NCBI RefSeq assembly: GCF_024746835.1
Contig: NZ_CP080531.1
Span: 4,360,001-4,424,000 of the forward strand
Length of the DNA: 64,000 bases
Source: Mesorhizobium sp. AR02
GTDB lineage: Bacteria; Pseudomonadota; Alphaproteobacteria; Rhizobiales; Rhizobiaceae
Direction: 5' to 3'
Positions 26,740 to 36,327 of the stretch are shown one piece after another. The first letter of the stretch is position 1, and each line of letters begins with the position of its first letter. The translations under genes and the position numbers were made by a program. The notes beneath the pieces were generated by a model. That model saw only the letters and a list, made by a program, of their open reading frames with translations, ran no database searches and was not told where the DNA came from.

Positions 26740-27096
26740 GCCCGCCGCGATCCCTGCCGATTCCGTGCTGTGGCGGATTCAACGCGGAAACCAGGTCATA
26801 GACATGCCGAGCCGGACAGGTGCCGCTGCATCAGCACTCGATAAATAGTGCGAAAGCGCGTGACCGGTTTACACCGAATCCGACGAACCAAACGCTCGGA
26901 TGGAGATGACCTCACCATTCGTGCAAAAAAGAATGCTCACGACCTTGCTTCGTTGGCGATATTTTTTCATTTTGTCCGAACACAAGTTTTTGTGTGAGTA
27001 CGGATGTTCTTTCCTATTCGCGGCATGTGCGTTACTCTCGTTTTGGGCAGCGTGGGGCTATGGGGGATTTTCAGGCGGCGGCTTGAGGCGAGGCGA
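26740..27096. other. Intergenic region with a small hairpin
   Basis: No convincing gene. It becomes AT-rich near 26930-27000 and contains ACACAA-GTTT-TTGTGT (26980-26995), a perfect small hairpin. It is presumably the promoter region of the AraC regulator. Confidence 0.5.
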
Positions 27097-28014
27097 ATGA
27101 AAAATGCGGACGAGGCTCGGGAAAGCGGCGTTTCCCGGGGCGTCGATCGGACAGCCCGATACGTCTTGGACATCATTCCAGAAAGTGCCGGCCCCAGACG
27201 CGCTACGGCGCGCGGCAGCGTCATCCATTCCGTCCGCGGTCCTGGGTCGCAGAAATTCCTGGCCAGGGAGCATTCCGCGGGAATTGTGCTGAGGCCAGGA
27301 CGCAAGTTCAGAGCCTCGCTCGGCAGCGACAGGATCACCGAATACGATGCGCCGGTCGGATGCCTGGTCATCAATCCCGCGGGCGTCGACAGCACGCTTG
27401 CCTGGTCGCAGACCAGGGAAAACGCCGTCATTTCCATATCGCCAGAAGCGCTGTCGGAGTTGGCGGCTCATGAGTTCGATGTCACCGAGACAGAGCTCGA
27501 ACCGCCTGCGTTCGGCACAGTCGATCTGAGGGCTCTCAACATAGCCCGGATGATCACTGCCGAACTGACCGGGAAGCTGCCTCCGAACGAACTTTATCTG
27601 GACTCGCTGCTGACGGTGTTCGGCGTGCATTTGCTGCGCACCTACACCAGCCGCAGCAGGCAGGCCGTGTCGCCCAAAGGCGGGCTCTCCGCCGTTGGCG
27701 CTCGACGCGTGCGCGAATATCTCGACGAGAACTTCGTGCGAAAAGTCATGGTCGCCGAACTCGCGTCGGTCGCAGGGGTTTCCCCCAATCATTTCATCGC
27801 AAGGTTCGCCAGGACGTTCGGGATGCCGCCGCATCGCTACCTTATCAATCTGCGCCTGGACTTGGCAGAAAAGCTGCTCGCCGATGGCGAGTTCGCGATC
27901 GCCGAAGTCGCCTACCTCGCCGGTTTTTCAGACCAAAGCCATCTGGCGGCCACCATGAAGAAGTACAGGGGACGAACGCCGACCAGGGCCGGCTCTGCTT
28001 CGGTCAAAACCTGA
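27097..28014 (+). CDS. AraC-family transcriptional regulator
   Basis: About 305 residues. The N-terminal two-thirds is a sensor-like region (AGIVLRPGRKFRASLGSDRITEY, then GCLVINPAGVDSTLAWSQ) and the C-terminal 100 residues are a double helix-turn-helix (VAELASVAGVSPNHFIARF and FAIAEVAYLAGFSDQSHLA). The ATG at 27097 has a GAGGCGAGGC site; a longer frame to 27004 adds an unlikely hydrophobic leader. It lies upstream of, and in the same direction as, the adhesin gene. Confidence 0.88.
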   Translation: MKNADEARESGVSRGVDRTARYVLDIIPESAGPRRATARGSVIHSVRGPGSQKFLAREHSAGIVLRPGRKFRASLGSDRITEYDAPVGCLVINPAGVDSTLAWSQTRENAVISISPEALSELAAHEFDVTETELEPPAFGTVDLRALNIARMITAELTGKLPPNELYLDSLLTVFGVHLLRTYTSRSRQAVSPKGGLSAVGARRVREYLDENFVRKVMVAELASVAGVSPNHFIARFARTFGMPPHRYLINLRLDLAEKLLADGEFAIAEVAYLAGFSDQSHLAATMKKYRGRTPTRAGSASVKT

Positions 28015-28304
28015 GAACTCAAGGTATGGCAAAGAGACCACACCCGCTGCTCAATGATCAAAGACCGGAATTTCCTACGAAGCTTCCGGAATTTTTCAAA
28101 ATACGTCCGTCACGTACATGCCCAAACCTGCGTGGGAGTCATTCAGAATGCATGCGGCCTCGACATTGTCGCCATCTGGCCGGATCGATGAAATGAACGG
28201 GGCTGGCAATGCGGGCGTTCGATCAATCACGAATTGTTTTTCAGGGGAACAGGGAGAGCAGCCTCGGGTTGACTTCCGTCTGGGAAGCATCAGGAGGCCG
28301 AAAC

Positions 28305-28727
28305 ATGCGGCAGCGTGATGGTGGTTCCGCGGGATCGGCTTCCGAGGCGAATTCCGCGCAGCAGCCGGCGCTGAACGTAAAAGGCGGGCTTTCCGCCCGC
28401 AGCGCCCGCCGCGTGCAGGACTTCCTCGATGAGAACTTCACACGCAAGATAGCGCTTGCCGAGATGGCTGCGGTTTGCGGGCTTTCACCCTATCACTTCA
28501 TGCGGGCCTTCTCCAGGACGTTTGGGGTGCCGCCGCATCAGTATGTCCTCGATCTGCGGCTGGACTTCGCCGAAAGGCTGCTTGCCGACAGCCGCATGGC
28601 GATCGCCGATATCGCCAATCTGGCCGGTTTTTCAAGCCAGAGCCATTTTACCACCGTCATGAAGAAATACCGGCAGGTGACGCCACTGCAGGCGCGGGTG
28701 GGCAAGCTTAACTCGAAGATTAGATGA
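28305..28727 (+). CDS. Short AraC-type DNA-binding protein (no sensor domain)
   Basis: About 140 residues, essentially only the AraC helix-turn-helix domain (IALAEMAAVCGLSPYHFMRAF and MAIADIANLAGFSSQSHFT). It is closely related to the C-terminus of the preceding AraC gene: both share GGLSAxxARRV, DENF, FGxPPHxY, LRLDxAExLLAD. An AGGAGG ribosome site eight bases upstream decides the ATG at 28305; an alternative start at 28209 lacks a good site. Either a decayed duplicate or a constitutive DNA-binding paralogue controlling the adhesin. Confidence 0.82.
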   Translation: MRQRDGGSAGSASEANSAQQPALNVKGGLSARSARRVQDFLDENFTRKIALAEMAAVCGLSPYHFMRAFSRTFGVPPHQYVLDLRLDFAERLLADSRMAIADIANLAGFSSQSHFTTVMKKYRQVTPLQARVGKLNSKIR

Positions 28728-28851
28728 GGCGGCGCTTGCGGCATTGTTTGATTACTTGGTTCTAAAGCGCTGGCTAAGGTAACGAGCCGTTAACCTCCGT
28801 CCAGTTGCTCCGTTTTTTTCTCACGACACAGCAATTTCGTGAAATACTGCA

Positions 28852-28874
28852 AGCAGGAATCATGTCTTCCTGCT
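28852..28874. promoter_or_regulatory. Inverted repeat upstream of the adhesin
   Basis: AGCAGGAA, seven-base loop, TTCCTGCT: perfect 8-base arms, 50 bases ahead of the adhesin ATG. It could be a 5' UTR hairpin or a dyad operator for the adjacent AraC proteins. Confidence 0.5.
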
Positions 28875-28923
28875 GGGGATTGGAATTGTCAGACGATTCC
28901 ATGCCGGCCAGCGGAGAGGGACC

Positions 28924-31900
28924 ATGACCGACAATCGCATTTCGAGTGGCTCGCTTGTTCAGCGTAGCACGGCGCATTTCGCCGGACACTGGATTGCTGG
29001 AGCTGATCACGGCTCCCGCTCGTTGCGCCGCCGCTTGATGGCGGTCCTGCGCATGGCTCACCGCGTGCTTGGCATGCGCCGCAAGGGACATGGGCTCGGC
29101 ATGCTCGGCACCGGCAGGATTTTGGCAGCGGCGCTGGGTGCGATCGCATTGGGCGGCATCGCCACGCCGGCATTAGCACAGGTTTTCGGCGGCGGCGGCA
29201 CGGCAAACGGAGTGCGCGGTATCGCGTTTGGATCCGGAGCCGTGCAAAACGGAGCCGATTCAATAGCCGAGGGCACCAACGCCAGCGCGGGCAGCCAGAA
29301 TGCCGTCGCAATCGGCTTTCAGTCGATCGCCTCCCAGATCAACTCCATCTATCTTGGCTCACGAACCGTTGCGGGAACAGGTGCCACTGCCACGAGCGCC
29401 ATCGGCATCGGCACGGATGTTACGGCATCGCAGGCCGACGCCATCGGGATAGGACGTTCATCCGTTGCGTCGGCACAATACTCGGTGGCTCTCGGCCTGA
29501 ACGCGAAAGCCACAGGCACCGGCGGCGCGATGGCGCTGGGTCAAGGCACGATCTCGAGCGGCGTCAATTCGGTAGCGCTCGGCGTTCAGGCCAGTGCCAC
29601 CGGAGCCGGCGCCAACGCCTTGGGCACTTTCTCCGTTGCTTCCGGAGGGAACTCCACCGCCCTCGGCACCAGCTCCACAGCCAGCGGCAACTATGCCACG
29701 GCCGCTGGCTGGGGATCTGTCGCCAGCAAGGATAGTGCCGTTGCCATGGGCAAGTCGGCCAGCGCGACAGGGCTGAACTCGACAGCACTCGGCTCCAGCA
29801 CCAATGCCTCGGCCGATTTCGCATTGGCGCTGGGCAACCAGGCTGTGTCGAGTGGGGTCGGTTCGGTCGCGGCAGGCTCGGGCGCCCAGGCCACGGACGT
29901 CTCCGCCACGGCGCTAGGCAATAACTCCGCGGCCACCGCCGCAAGCGCAACCGCGCTGGGGCTGGGCGCAACGGCGAGCGCTATAAATAGCACCGCGATC
30001 GGCAAGCAGGCCAATGCGAGCGCGCAGGACGCGATCGCCATGGGCACCAGCGCCAAGGCCAGTTCGGCCCAGGCCATTGCCGTGGGCATCAATGCGGTGG
30101 CGACCGGCGGCAAGGCTGTCTCCATCGGCTCCGGCAACACCGCCTATGGCGACGGCGCGGTTTCGATCGGCGATCCGAGCTATGCCAGCGGCACCGGTGC
30201 CTTCACCGGCGGCGCCAACAACATCGCCAACAGCGACGGCACGGCAACCGCCACCGCCGCCAACCAGGCCGCGGGTGCTGTCGCCATCGGCAACAACAAC
30301 AAGGCGATCGGGCAAGGCTCGGTGGCGCTGGGCAACGGCTCCACCGCGGGCGCCGCCGGCCTTGCGGGCAATGTCGCGCTCGGCAATGGCGCGACGGCGG
30401 CGGCAAGCTCCGGCGACGTGGCGCTGGGCTCTGGTTCGGTGACCACGGCGGCGGTCGGCACGCCCAATGCCGTGACCAACGGCACCACCTATGCTTTCCA
30501 GGGCACCAATCCGACCTCGACGGTCAGCATCGGCGCGCCCGGTGCGGAACGCACGCTCACCAATCTGGCGGCGGGGCGGATCAGCGGATCCTCGACCGAC
30601 GCGGTCAACGGTTCGCAGCTCTTTGCCACCAACCAGGCGGTCAACGCCATCGGCACCACGCTCAACACCATCAACACCGGCGGCGGCATCAAGTATTTCC
30701 ATGCCAACTCGACGCTGGCTGACTCGTCTGCGACGGGTACGGACTCGGTCGCGATCGGACCCGTCGCGACCGCGACGGGAACGAGCGCCATCGCGGCTGG
30801 CACCAATGCGAGCGCCTCCGGTATCAGCGCCTCGGCCATCGGCAACGGCGCCGTCGCATCGGGCCTCAACGCGGCGGCATTTGGATACATATCCCAGGCC
30901 ACGGGCCAATACAGCACCGCCGTCGGACCCAATGCCAATGCTACAGCCACGTCCAGCACGGCGATCGGCCAGAACGCGTTTGCAACCAACGTTCAAGCAA
31001 CCGCTCTTGGCAAACAAGCGAATGCCAGCGCCTCGGATGCGCTCGCGCTGGGCGCCAACGCCGCCGCCAGCAACGCCGGCGCCGTGGCGCTCGGCTCGGG
31101 CTCGGTGACCGCCGCGGCGGTCGGCACGCCCAATGCCGTGATCAACGGCACGACCTACGCCTTCCAGGGCACCACGCCGACCTCGACGGTCAGCATCGGC
31201 GCGGTCGGTGCGGAGCGCACGCTCACCAATCTGGCGGCGGGGCGGATCAGCTTGACGTCGACCGACGCGGTCAACGGTTCGCAGCTCTTTGCCACCAACC
31301 AGGCGGTCAACGCCATCGGCACCACGCTCAACAACATAAATGTCGGCGGCGGCATCAAGTATTTCCATGCCAACTCGACGCTGGCTGACTCGTCTGCGAC
31401 GGGTACGGACTCGGTCGCGATCGGACCCACCTCGACCGCGTCGGGGACGAGCGCCATCGCGGCCGGTACCAATGCAAGCGCCTCCGGCATCAGCGCCTCG
31501 GCGATCGGCAACGGCGCCGTTGCCAGCGGCGCAAACGCCTCCTCGTTCGGGTCCGGAGCGAACGCGATAGGAGACAATTCTCTCGCCGCCGGCGTCAGCG
31601 CCAACGCCGGCGGAAGCGCCAGCACCGCTCTCGGCATCGGCACCGTAGCCAGCGCCGACAATTCCACTGCCGTCGGACGTGAATCCCGCGCCACCGGACT
31701 CAACAGTACCGCGCTCGGTCGCGGCGCCCAAAGCAGCGCCCTGAACTCCATCTCTCTCGGCGCTGGGACGAGGGCGTCCGGGATAGGCGCCGTTTATGTC
31801 GGCTCAAGCACTTTTGCAACGAGCGCCAGTGGAGACAACGCCATCGGCATCGGCACGGACGTGACGGCATCTGAGAACGACGCCATTGCAATGGGGCGCG

Positions 31901-34900
31901 ACAGCCAGGCGACGGCAACCAACGCCGTCGCTGTCGGTCTACAGTCCGCTGCGCTCTCCGCCGACTCCGTCGCCATCGGCACGGGCGCGACTGCCGATGG
32001 CGGCAAGGCCGTGGCCATCGGCGCCGGCAACACCGCCTATGGCGACGGCGCGGTGGCCATCGGCGACCCCAGCTTTGCCAGCGGCACCGGCGCCTTCACC
32101 GGCGGCGCCAACAACATCGCCAACAGCGACGGCACGGCGAGCGCCACCGCCGCCAATATGGCGGCGGGCGCTGTCGCCATCGGCAACAACAACAAGGCGA
32201 TCGGACAGGGCTCCGTGGCGCTGGGCAACGGCTCCACCGCCGGCGCCGCTGGCCTTGCGGGCAACGTCGCACTCGGCAATGGCGCGACCGCGGCGGCGAG
32301 CTCCGGCGACGTGGCGCTGGGCTCGGGCTCGGTGACCGCCGCAGCGGTCGGCACGCCCAATGCGGTGATCAACGGCACGACCTATGCCTTCCAAGGCACC
32401 AATCCGACCTCGACGGTCAGCATCGGCGCGGTCGGTGCGGAACGCACGCTCACCAATCTGGCGGCGGGGCGGATCAGCTTGACGTCGACCGACGCGGTCA
32501 ATGGCTCGCAGCTCTTCGCTACCAACCAGGCGGTCGACGCCATCGGCGCCGTCGTCAACAACATCAATGTCGGCGGCGGCATCAAGTATTTCCACGCCAA
32601 TTCGACGCTGGCGGATTCCCAGGCCCTTGGAACGAATTCCGTCGCTGTCGGACCCAACGCCGTGGCCAACAATGCCGGCGATGTGGCGATCGGCCTGAAT
32701 TCGACGTCTGGAGCAACGGCCAATGTTGGCGGAGCCACGATCGGTGGCACCGCCTACACCTTCGCCGGCACCACGCCGGCCGGTGCGTTCTCGGTCGGGT
32801 CGGCTGGAGCCGAGCGCCAGATCCAGAACGTCGCGGCCGGACAGTTGAATGGCGGCTCGACCGACGCGGTCAACGGCTCGCAGCTCTTCGCTACCAACCA
32901 GCAGGTCACGCAGAACACGACCGATATTGCCAACATCGGCAGTGGTGTCACCAATCTTGGCAACACCATCAGCAACATCGCCGGCGACACCTCGACCGCC
33001 TATACCGACGCCAATGGCGTGGGCATCCGCTACGCCCGCACCAACGAGACGGGATTGGCGCAAACCGATTCCTTCGCGCAAGGGGTCGGCTCCACCGCCG
33101 TCGGCTACCAGGCGACCGCGACCGGCGTCAGCGGGCTCGCGCTCGGTCGTGGCACACAGGCCAGCATCGATGGCAGCGTCGCCCTTGGTTCCGACTCGGT
33201 TTCCGATCGCGCCCTGGCGCCGGCCACCGGCCAGATCGCTGCCGGTCCGTCCAACTTCATCCAGTACAACACGACCGACAAGACGCTGCTCGGCGCCGTG
33301 TCGGTCGGCACAGCCACGTCCTACCGCCAGATCACCAATGTGGCTGACGGCACGCAGGCGCAGGATGCGGTGACGGTGCGCCAGCTCGCCGGCGCCATCG
33401 CCTCGGTCTCGTCGACGTCGACCAAATATTTCCATGCCAATTCGACGGCCGGCGACTCGCTCGCGGTCGGCGCGGAATCGGTTGCGGTCGGTCCGACGAC
33501 GGTCGTCAACGGTGACAATGGCATCGGCATCGGCAATGGCGCGATCGTCGACCAGACAGCACCCGGCGGAACCGCCATCGGCCAGAACGCCCATGTCATG
33601 CTGGCCGACGGCCTTGCGCTCGGCACCAATTCGCTGGCGTCCGGCATCCAGTCGGTGGCGCTCGGCGCCGGCGCCCAGAGCACCTTCATCAACAGCGTCG
33701 CGCTCGGCGCGCAGTCGATCACCTCGGTCGGCGCTCAGACCGGCTATACGGCCTTTGGCCTGACCGCCCCGCAGACCTCGGTCGGCGAGGTGTCGATCGG
33801 CGCCGCCGGGGCCGAACGCAAGCTCACCAATGTCGCGGCGGGTTCGGCCAATACCGACGCCGTCAACGTGTCCCAGCTGCGCGGCGTGTCGCAAAACGTC
33901 GCCAACCTGTTCGGCGGCAGCACCACGGTCAATCCCGACGGGTCGGTCACCGGCCCGACCTACACCATCCAGGGCAACAACTATACGACCGTCTATGACG
34001 GCTTCACGGCCGTCAACAATGCCCTGACCAACATCTCGAATGGCGGCGGCATCAAGTATTTCCACGCCAATTCGACGCTGGCCGACTCCACCGCCAGCGG
34101 CACCGACAGCGTCGCGATCGGACCGGCGAGCGTGGCGAGCGGCACCAACAGCCTTGCCGCCGGCAATGGCTCGACAGCCACGGGGCAAGGCGCGGTGGCG
34201 CTTGGCCAGGGCGCCAAGGCCAACAACGCCAACGACGTGGCGCTGGGTTCCGGCGCGGCGACGCAGGCCGCGGTCGGCACCTCCAGCACCGTTATCAACG
34301 GCAAGACCTACACCTTCGCCGGCACCGCTCCGATCGGCACCGTCAGCGTCGGCAGTGCTGGCGCCGAGCGGACGATCACCAATGTCGCCGCCGGACAGAT
34401 CAACGCCAACAGCACCGATGCGATAAATGGTTCGCAACTCTATGCCACCAACACGGCTGTCGAGGATTTGAAATCGGGCCTCGGATCGCTCAGCCAGAAT
34501 GCCGTCGTCTATGACACCAATCCTGACGGCAGCAAGAAGAACAGCATCACTCTGCAGGGCGGCGACGTCAACGCGCCGGTTATCATCTCCAATGTCGGGC
34601 CTGGCGTTGCCGGCACCGATGCGGTCAACGTCAACCAGCTGAACCAGGGCCTGACCGCGGGCAAGACCTATACGGACAACCAGGTGAACTACGCCATCAG
34701 CACGTCCAACACCTATACCGACAAGGTGGCCGCCACGACGTTGCAGCAGGCCAACAACTATACCGACCAGAAGCTCAGCCAGCTCAATTCGGACATCGGC
34801 GGCATCCGCGACGAAGCCCGCCAGGCGGCGGCGATCGGGCTCGCCGCAGCCTCGCTGCGCTATGACGACCGGCCCGGAAAGCTGAGCGTTGCGGCGGGTG

Positions 34901-35043
34901 GCGGCTTCTGGCGGGACGCCGGCGCCTTCGCCTTCGGTGCGGGCTACACCAGCGAGGACGGCCGCATCCGTGGCAATGTGTCGGGCACGGCGGCGGGTGG
35001 AAACGTCGGCGTCGGCGCTGGCATCAGCTTCACCTTGAACTGA
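28924..35043 (+). CDS. Trimeric autotransporter adhesin (YadA/Hia type)
   Basis: A 2039-residue surface protein. A long basic leader (about 50 residues, RRRLMAVLRMAHRVLGMRRKG) precedes a hydrophobic export core ending PALAQ near residue 85. The passenger has dozens of head repeats of the type SVALGxxAxAxG (YadA head/Hep_Hag) alternating with neck motifs (DAVNGSQLFATNQ) and five KYFHANST segments. A coiled-coil stalk (about 1900-1975, YTDKVAATTLQQANNYTDQK) leads to the C-terminal four-strand anchor (LSVAAGGGFWRDAGAFAFGAGY to the final GISFTLN). It forms a trimeric fibre on the outer membrane for adhesion. A GGAGAGGG ribosome site precedes the ATG. Followed after seven bases by an IalB-like gene. 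Confidence 0.93.
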   Translation: MTDNRISSGSLVQRSTAHFAGHWIAGADHGSRSLRRRLMAVLRMAHRVLGMRRKGHGLGMLGTGRILAAALGAIALGGIATPALAQVFGGGGTANGVRGIAFGSGAVQNGADSIAEGTNASAGSQNAVAIGFQSIASQINSIYLGSRTVAGTGATATSAIGIGTDVTASQADAIGIGRSSVASAQYSVALGLNAKATGTGGAMALGQGTISSGVNSVALGVQASATGAGANALGTFSVASGGNSTALGTSSTASGNYATAAGWGSVASKDSAVAMGKSASATGLNSTALGSSTNASADFALALGNQAVSSGVGSVAAGSGAQATDVSATALGNNSAATAASATALGLGATASAINSTAIGKQANASAQDAIAMGTSAKASSAQAIAVGINAVATGGKAVSIGSGNTAYGDGAVSIGDPSYASGTGAFTGGANNIANSDGTATATAANQAAGAVAIGNNNKAIGQGSVALGNGSTAGAAGLAGNVALGNGATAAASSGDVALGSGSVTTAAVGTPNAVTNGTTYAFQGTNPTSTVSIGAPGAERTLTNLAAGRISGSSTDAVNGSQLFATNQAVNAIGTTLNTINTGGGIKYFHANSTLADSSATGTDSVAIGPVATATGTSAIAAGTNASASGISASAIGNGAVASGLNAAAFGYISQATGQYSTAVGPNANATATSSTAIGQNAFATNVQATALGKQANASASDALALGANAAASNAGAVALGSGSVTAAAVGTPNAVINGTTYAFQGTTPTSTVSIGAVGAERTLTNLAAGRISLTSTDAVNGSQLFATNQAVNAIGTTLNNINVGGGIKYFHANSTLADSSATGTDSVAIGPTSTASGTSAIAAGTNASASGISASAIGNGAVASGANASSFGSGANAIGDNSLAAGVSANAGGSASTALGIGTVASADNSTAVGRESRATGLNSTALGRGAQSSALNSISLGAGTRASGIGAVYVGSSTFATSASGDNAIGIGTDVTASENDAIAMGRDSQATATNAVAVGLQSAALSADSVAIGTGATADGGKAVAIGAGNTAYGDGAVAIGDPSFASGTGAFTGGANNIANSDGTASATAANMAAGAVAIGNNNKAIGQGSVALGNGSTAGAAGLAGNVALGNGATAAASSGDVALGSGSVTAAAVGTPNAVINGTTYAFQGTNPTSTVSIGAVGAERTLTNLAAGRISLTSTDAVNGSQLFATNQAVDAIGAVVNNINVGGGIKYFHANSTLADSQALGTNSVAVGPNAVANNAGDVAIGLNSTSGATANVGGATIGGTAYTFAGTTPAGAFSVGSAGAERQIQNVAAGQLNGGSTDAVNGSQLFATNQQVTQNTTDIANIGSGVTNLGNTISNIAGDTSTAYTDANGVGIRYARTNETGLAQTDSFAQGVGSTAVGYQATATGVSGLALGRGTQASIDGSVALGSDSVSDRALAPATGQIAAGPSNFIQYNTTDKTLLGAVSVGTATSYRQITNVADGTQAQDAVTVRQLAGAIASVSSTSTKYFHANSTAGDSLAVGAESVAVGPTTVVNGDNGIGIGNGAIVDQTAPGGTAIGQNAHVMLADGLALGTNSLASGIQSVALGAGAQSTFINSVALGAQSITSVGAQTGYTAFGLTAPQTSVGEVSIGAAGAERKLTNVAAGSANTDAVNVSQLRGVSQNVANLFGGSTTVNPDGSVTGPTYTIQGNNYTTVYDGFTAVNNALTNISNGGGIKYFHANSTLADSTASGTDSVAIGPASVASGTNSLAAGNGSTATGQGAVALGQGAKANNANDVALGSGAATQAAVGTSSTVINGKTYTFAGTAPIGTVSVGSAGAERTITNVAAGQINANSTDAINGSQLYATNTAVEDLKSGLGSLSQNAVVYDTNPDGSKKNSITLQGGDVNAPVIISNVGPGVAGTDAVNVNQLNQGLTAGKTYTDNQVNYAISTSNTYTDKVAATTLQQANNYTDQKLSQLNSDIGGIRDEARQAAAIGLAAASLRYDDRPGKLSVAAGGGFWRDAGAFAFGAGYTSEDGRIRGNVSGTAAGGNVGVGAGISFTLN
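30106..30735 (+). repeat. Long direct repeat in the adhesin, copy 1
   Basis: This stretch recurs 1893 bases (631 codons) downstream with few changes, covering GNTAYGDGAVSIGDP through GGGIKYFHANSTLADS in protein. The final third also appears a third time around 31085-31395. Such in-frame repeats allow passenger length to change by recombination. Confidence 0.85.
31999..32628 (+). repeat. Long direct repeat in the adhesin, copy 2
   Basis: Second copy of the 30106-30735 unit, offset 1893 bases and in frame. Confidence 0.85.
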
Positions 35044-35050
35044 GGCAGGA

Positions 35051-35608
35051 ATGAAGGGACTTGCCGTACTGACTTGCCTGGCGCTCTGCGGCGGCCTTGC
35101 ACCGGCTGCCGGGCAGGTCGCCTCGCCCTACAGGATCAAGCCTTCGGATGTGGTGCTGCCGCCTGACGTGAAACTGGGCGATTATCAGCGCACCATCCGT
35201 CCGTTCGAGAACTGGACGCTGATCTGCGATGAGAACCTCAAGGCTCGCAAGAAGGTCTGCAATGTCTCGCAGGTGATCGAGGACGCGTCGGGCAAGATGG
35301 CCTTCAGCTGGTCGCTTGCCGCCACACAGGACGGCAAGCCCTACATGATCTTGCGCACCGCGCCGAATGCCAAGAGCGACGGCCTGGTGTCGCTGAAGTT
35401 CGATGGGCGGGGCCAGGCGATCGACGTCCACCTGAATGGCTGCAACGAGGTGGTCTGCGTCGGCATGTTGCCGGTCGGGCCTGTCATGCGCCAGCAGATT
35501 TCGCAGAATGCGACGCCGGCGGTCTCCTATTCGACCGTCGACGGCAAGACGATCACCGTAACCGCAACACTCAAGGGGCTGTCGGAGGCCCTTTCGCCAC
35601 TCAAATGA
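35051..35608 (+). CDS. Invasion-associated locus B (IalB) family protein
   Basis: A 185-residue exported protein: signal peptide MKGLAVLTCLALCGGLAPAA, then the IalB-type core (RTIRPFENWTLICDENLKARKKVCNVSQ, later CNEVVCVGMLPVGP with paired Cys). IalB proteins are periplasmic or outer-membrane-associated and were first linked to erythrocyte invasion by Bartonella; their biochemical role is unclear. Tight spacing puts it in the adhesin operon. Confidence 0.85.
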   Translation: MKGLAVLTCLALCGGLAPAAGQVASPYRIKPSDVVLPPDVKLGDYQRTIRPFENWTLICDENLKARKKVCNVSQVIEDASGKMAFSWSLAATQDGKPYMILRTAPNAKSDGLVSLKFDGRGQAIDVHLNGCNEVVCVGMLPVGPVMRQQISQNATPAVSYSTVDGKTITVTATLKGLSEALSPLK

Positions 35609-35621
35609 CCGGGGCAATACC

Positions 35622-36290
35622 ATGAGCCAGCAGGACCAGTTCATGTCCGCAAAACGCAGCGGCCCGACCGTCGAGGCGGATCGGCAGAGGCTCGTCGAAC
35701 CCAGGCGGCGGCGATGGCCGCGCGTCGTCGGGTTTTCACTGCTGGGGCTGGTGGTGGCGGGCCTTGGCTTCGCCGCCGGCAACTATGCCGCGATCGCCAA
35801 TCTGGTCGGCAGCGCGACGGCCGCACAGCCTGAGGCAGCCAACCCGGCACTTCCGGACACGCCTTTCCTCGAGCATGTCAAGCAGGCCGGGGTGCAGGCC
35901 TGTTCGACCGTCTATCCGGTGCTCGGACAGATTTTGACGACCGGTACCAAATACAGCGTCAAATCCCTGTGGAACGACCAGGCCGCCGACAAACATGCCC
36001 TCCAGGCCTTTGTCGGCATGGACTATGCGACGGAACACTATAGCGGGCCTGCCGCCGGCATCGTCTTCGCATCGCCCACCGCTTCGGGTTGCGAGGGGGC
36101 GATGGTGCGGGTGGCGCCATTCGCCAGCCCGTGCGCCGACATCCCGTCCATTCTTCCGCAGGGCAGCAAGATCACCGACCATCTTGGGCAGGTCGAGGTG
36201 TACGAGCTCGGCGGCAATGCCGGTGAAGCTCTTCTCCTGCCGACGGGCAAAAGCTGCGTGGTGATCTCCGTCGCTTCGGCGGCGAAGTAA
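35622..36290 (+). CDS. Single-pass membrane protein of unknown function
   Basis: A 222-residue protein: short basic cytoplasmic tail (RRRRWPR), one membrane helix (about 34-58, VVGFSLLGLVVAGLGFAAGNYAA), then a periplasmic domain of some 150 residues with four Cys (QACSTVYP, SGCEGAM, SPCADI, KSCVVIS). I do not recognise the family. Co-directional and 13 bases after the IalB-like gene, so probably functions with the adhesin locus. Start could also be the ATG at 35643. Confidence 0.75.
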   Translation: MSQQDQFMSAKRSGPTVEADRQRLVEPRRRRWPRVVGFSLLGLVVAGLGFAAGNYAAIANLVGSATAAQPEAANPALPDTPFLEHVKQAGVQACSTVYPVLGQILTTGTKYSVKSLWNDQAADKHALQAFVGMDYATEHYSGPAAGIVFASPTASGCEGAMVRVAPFASPCADIPSILPQGSKITDHLGQVEVYELGGNAGEALLLPTGKSCVVISVASAAK

Positions 36291-36327
36291 GACGAAGCGA
36301 GTGGGATCAAGGAAAGGGGTGCCGACC

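Noticed and set aside
29914..31731. 605-codon minus-strand frame in the adhesin
   Set aside because: Same reason: antisense of repeats, no ribosome site or domain.
31939..34437. 832-codon open frame on the minus strand in the adhesin
   Set aside because: Mirror of the repetitive adhesin gene; the repeated GRRxADxxR pattern simply reflects the sense repeats.
29200..34450. CRISPR-like regular repetition
   Set aside because: The repeats are coding (YadA head motifs), vary in sequence and spacing, and keep the reading frame; no constant repeat with unique spacers.
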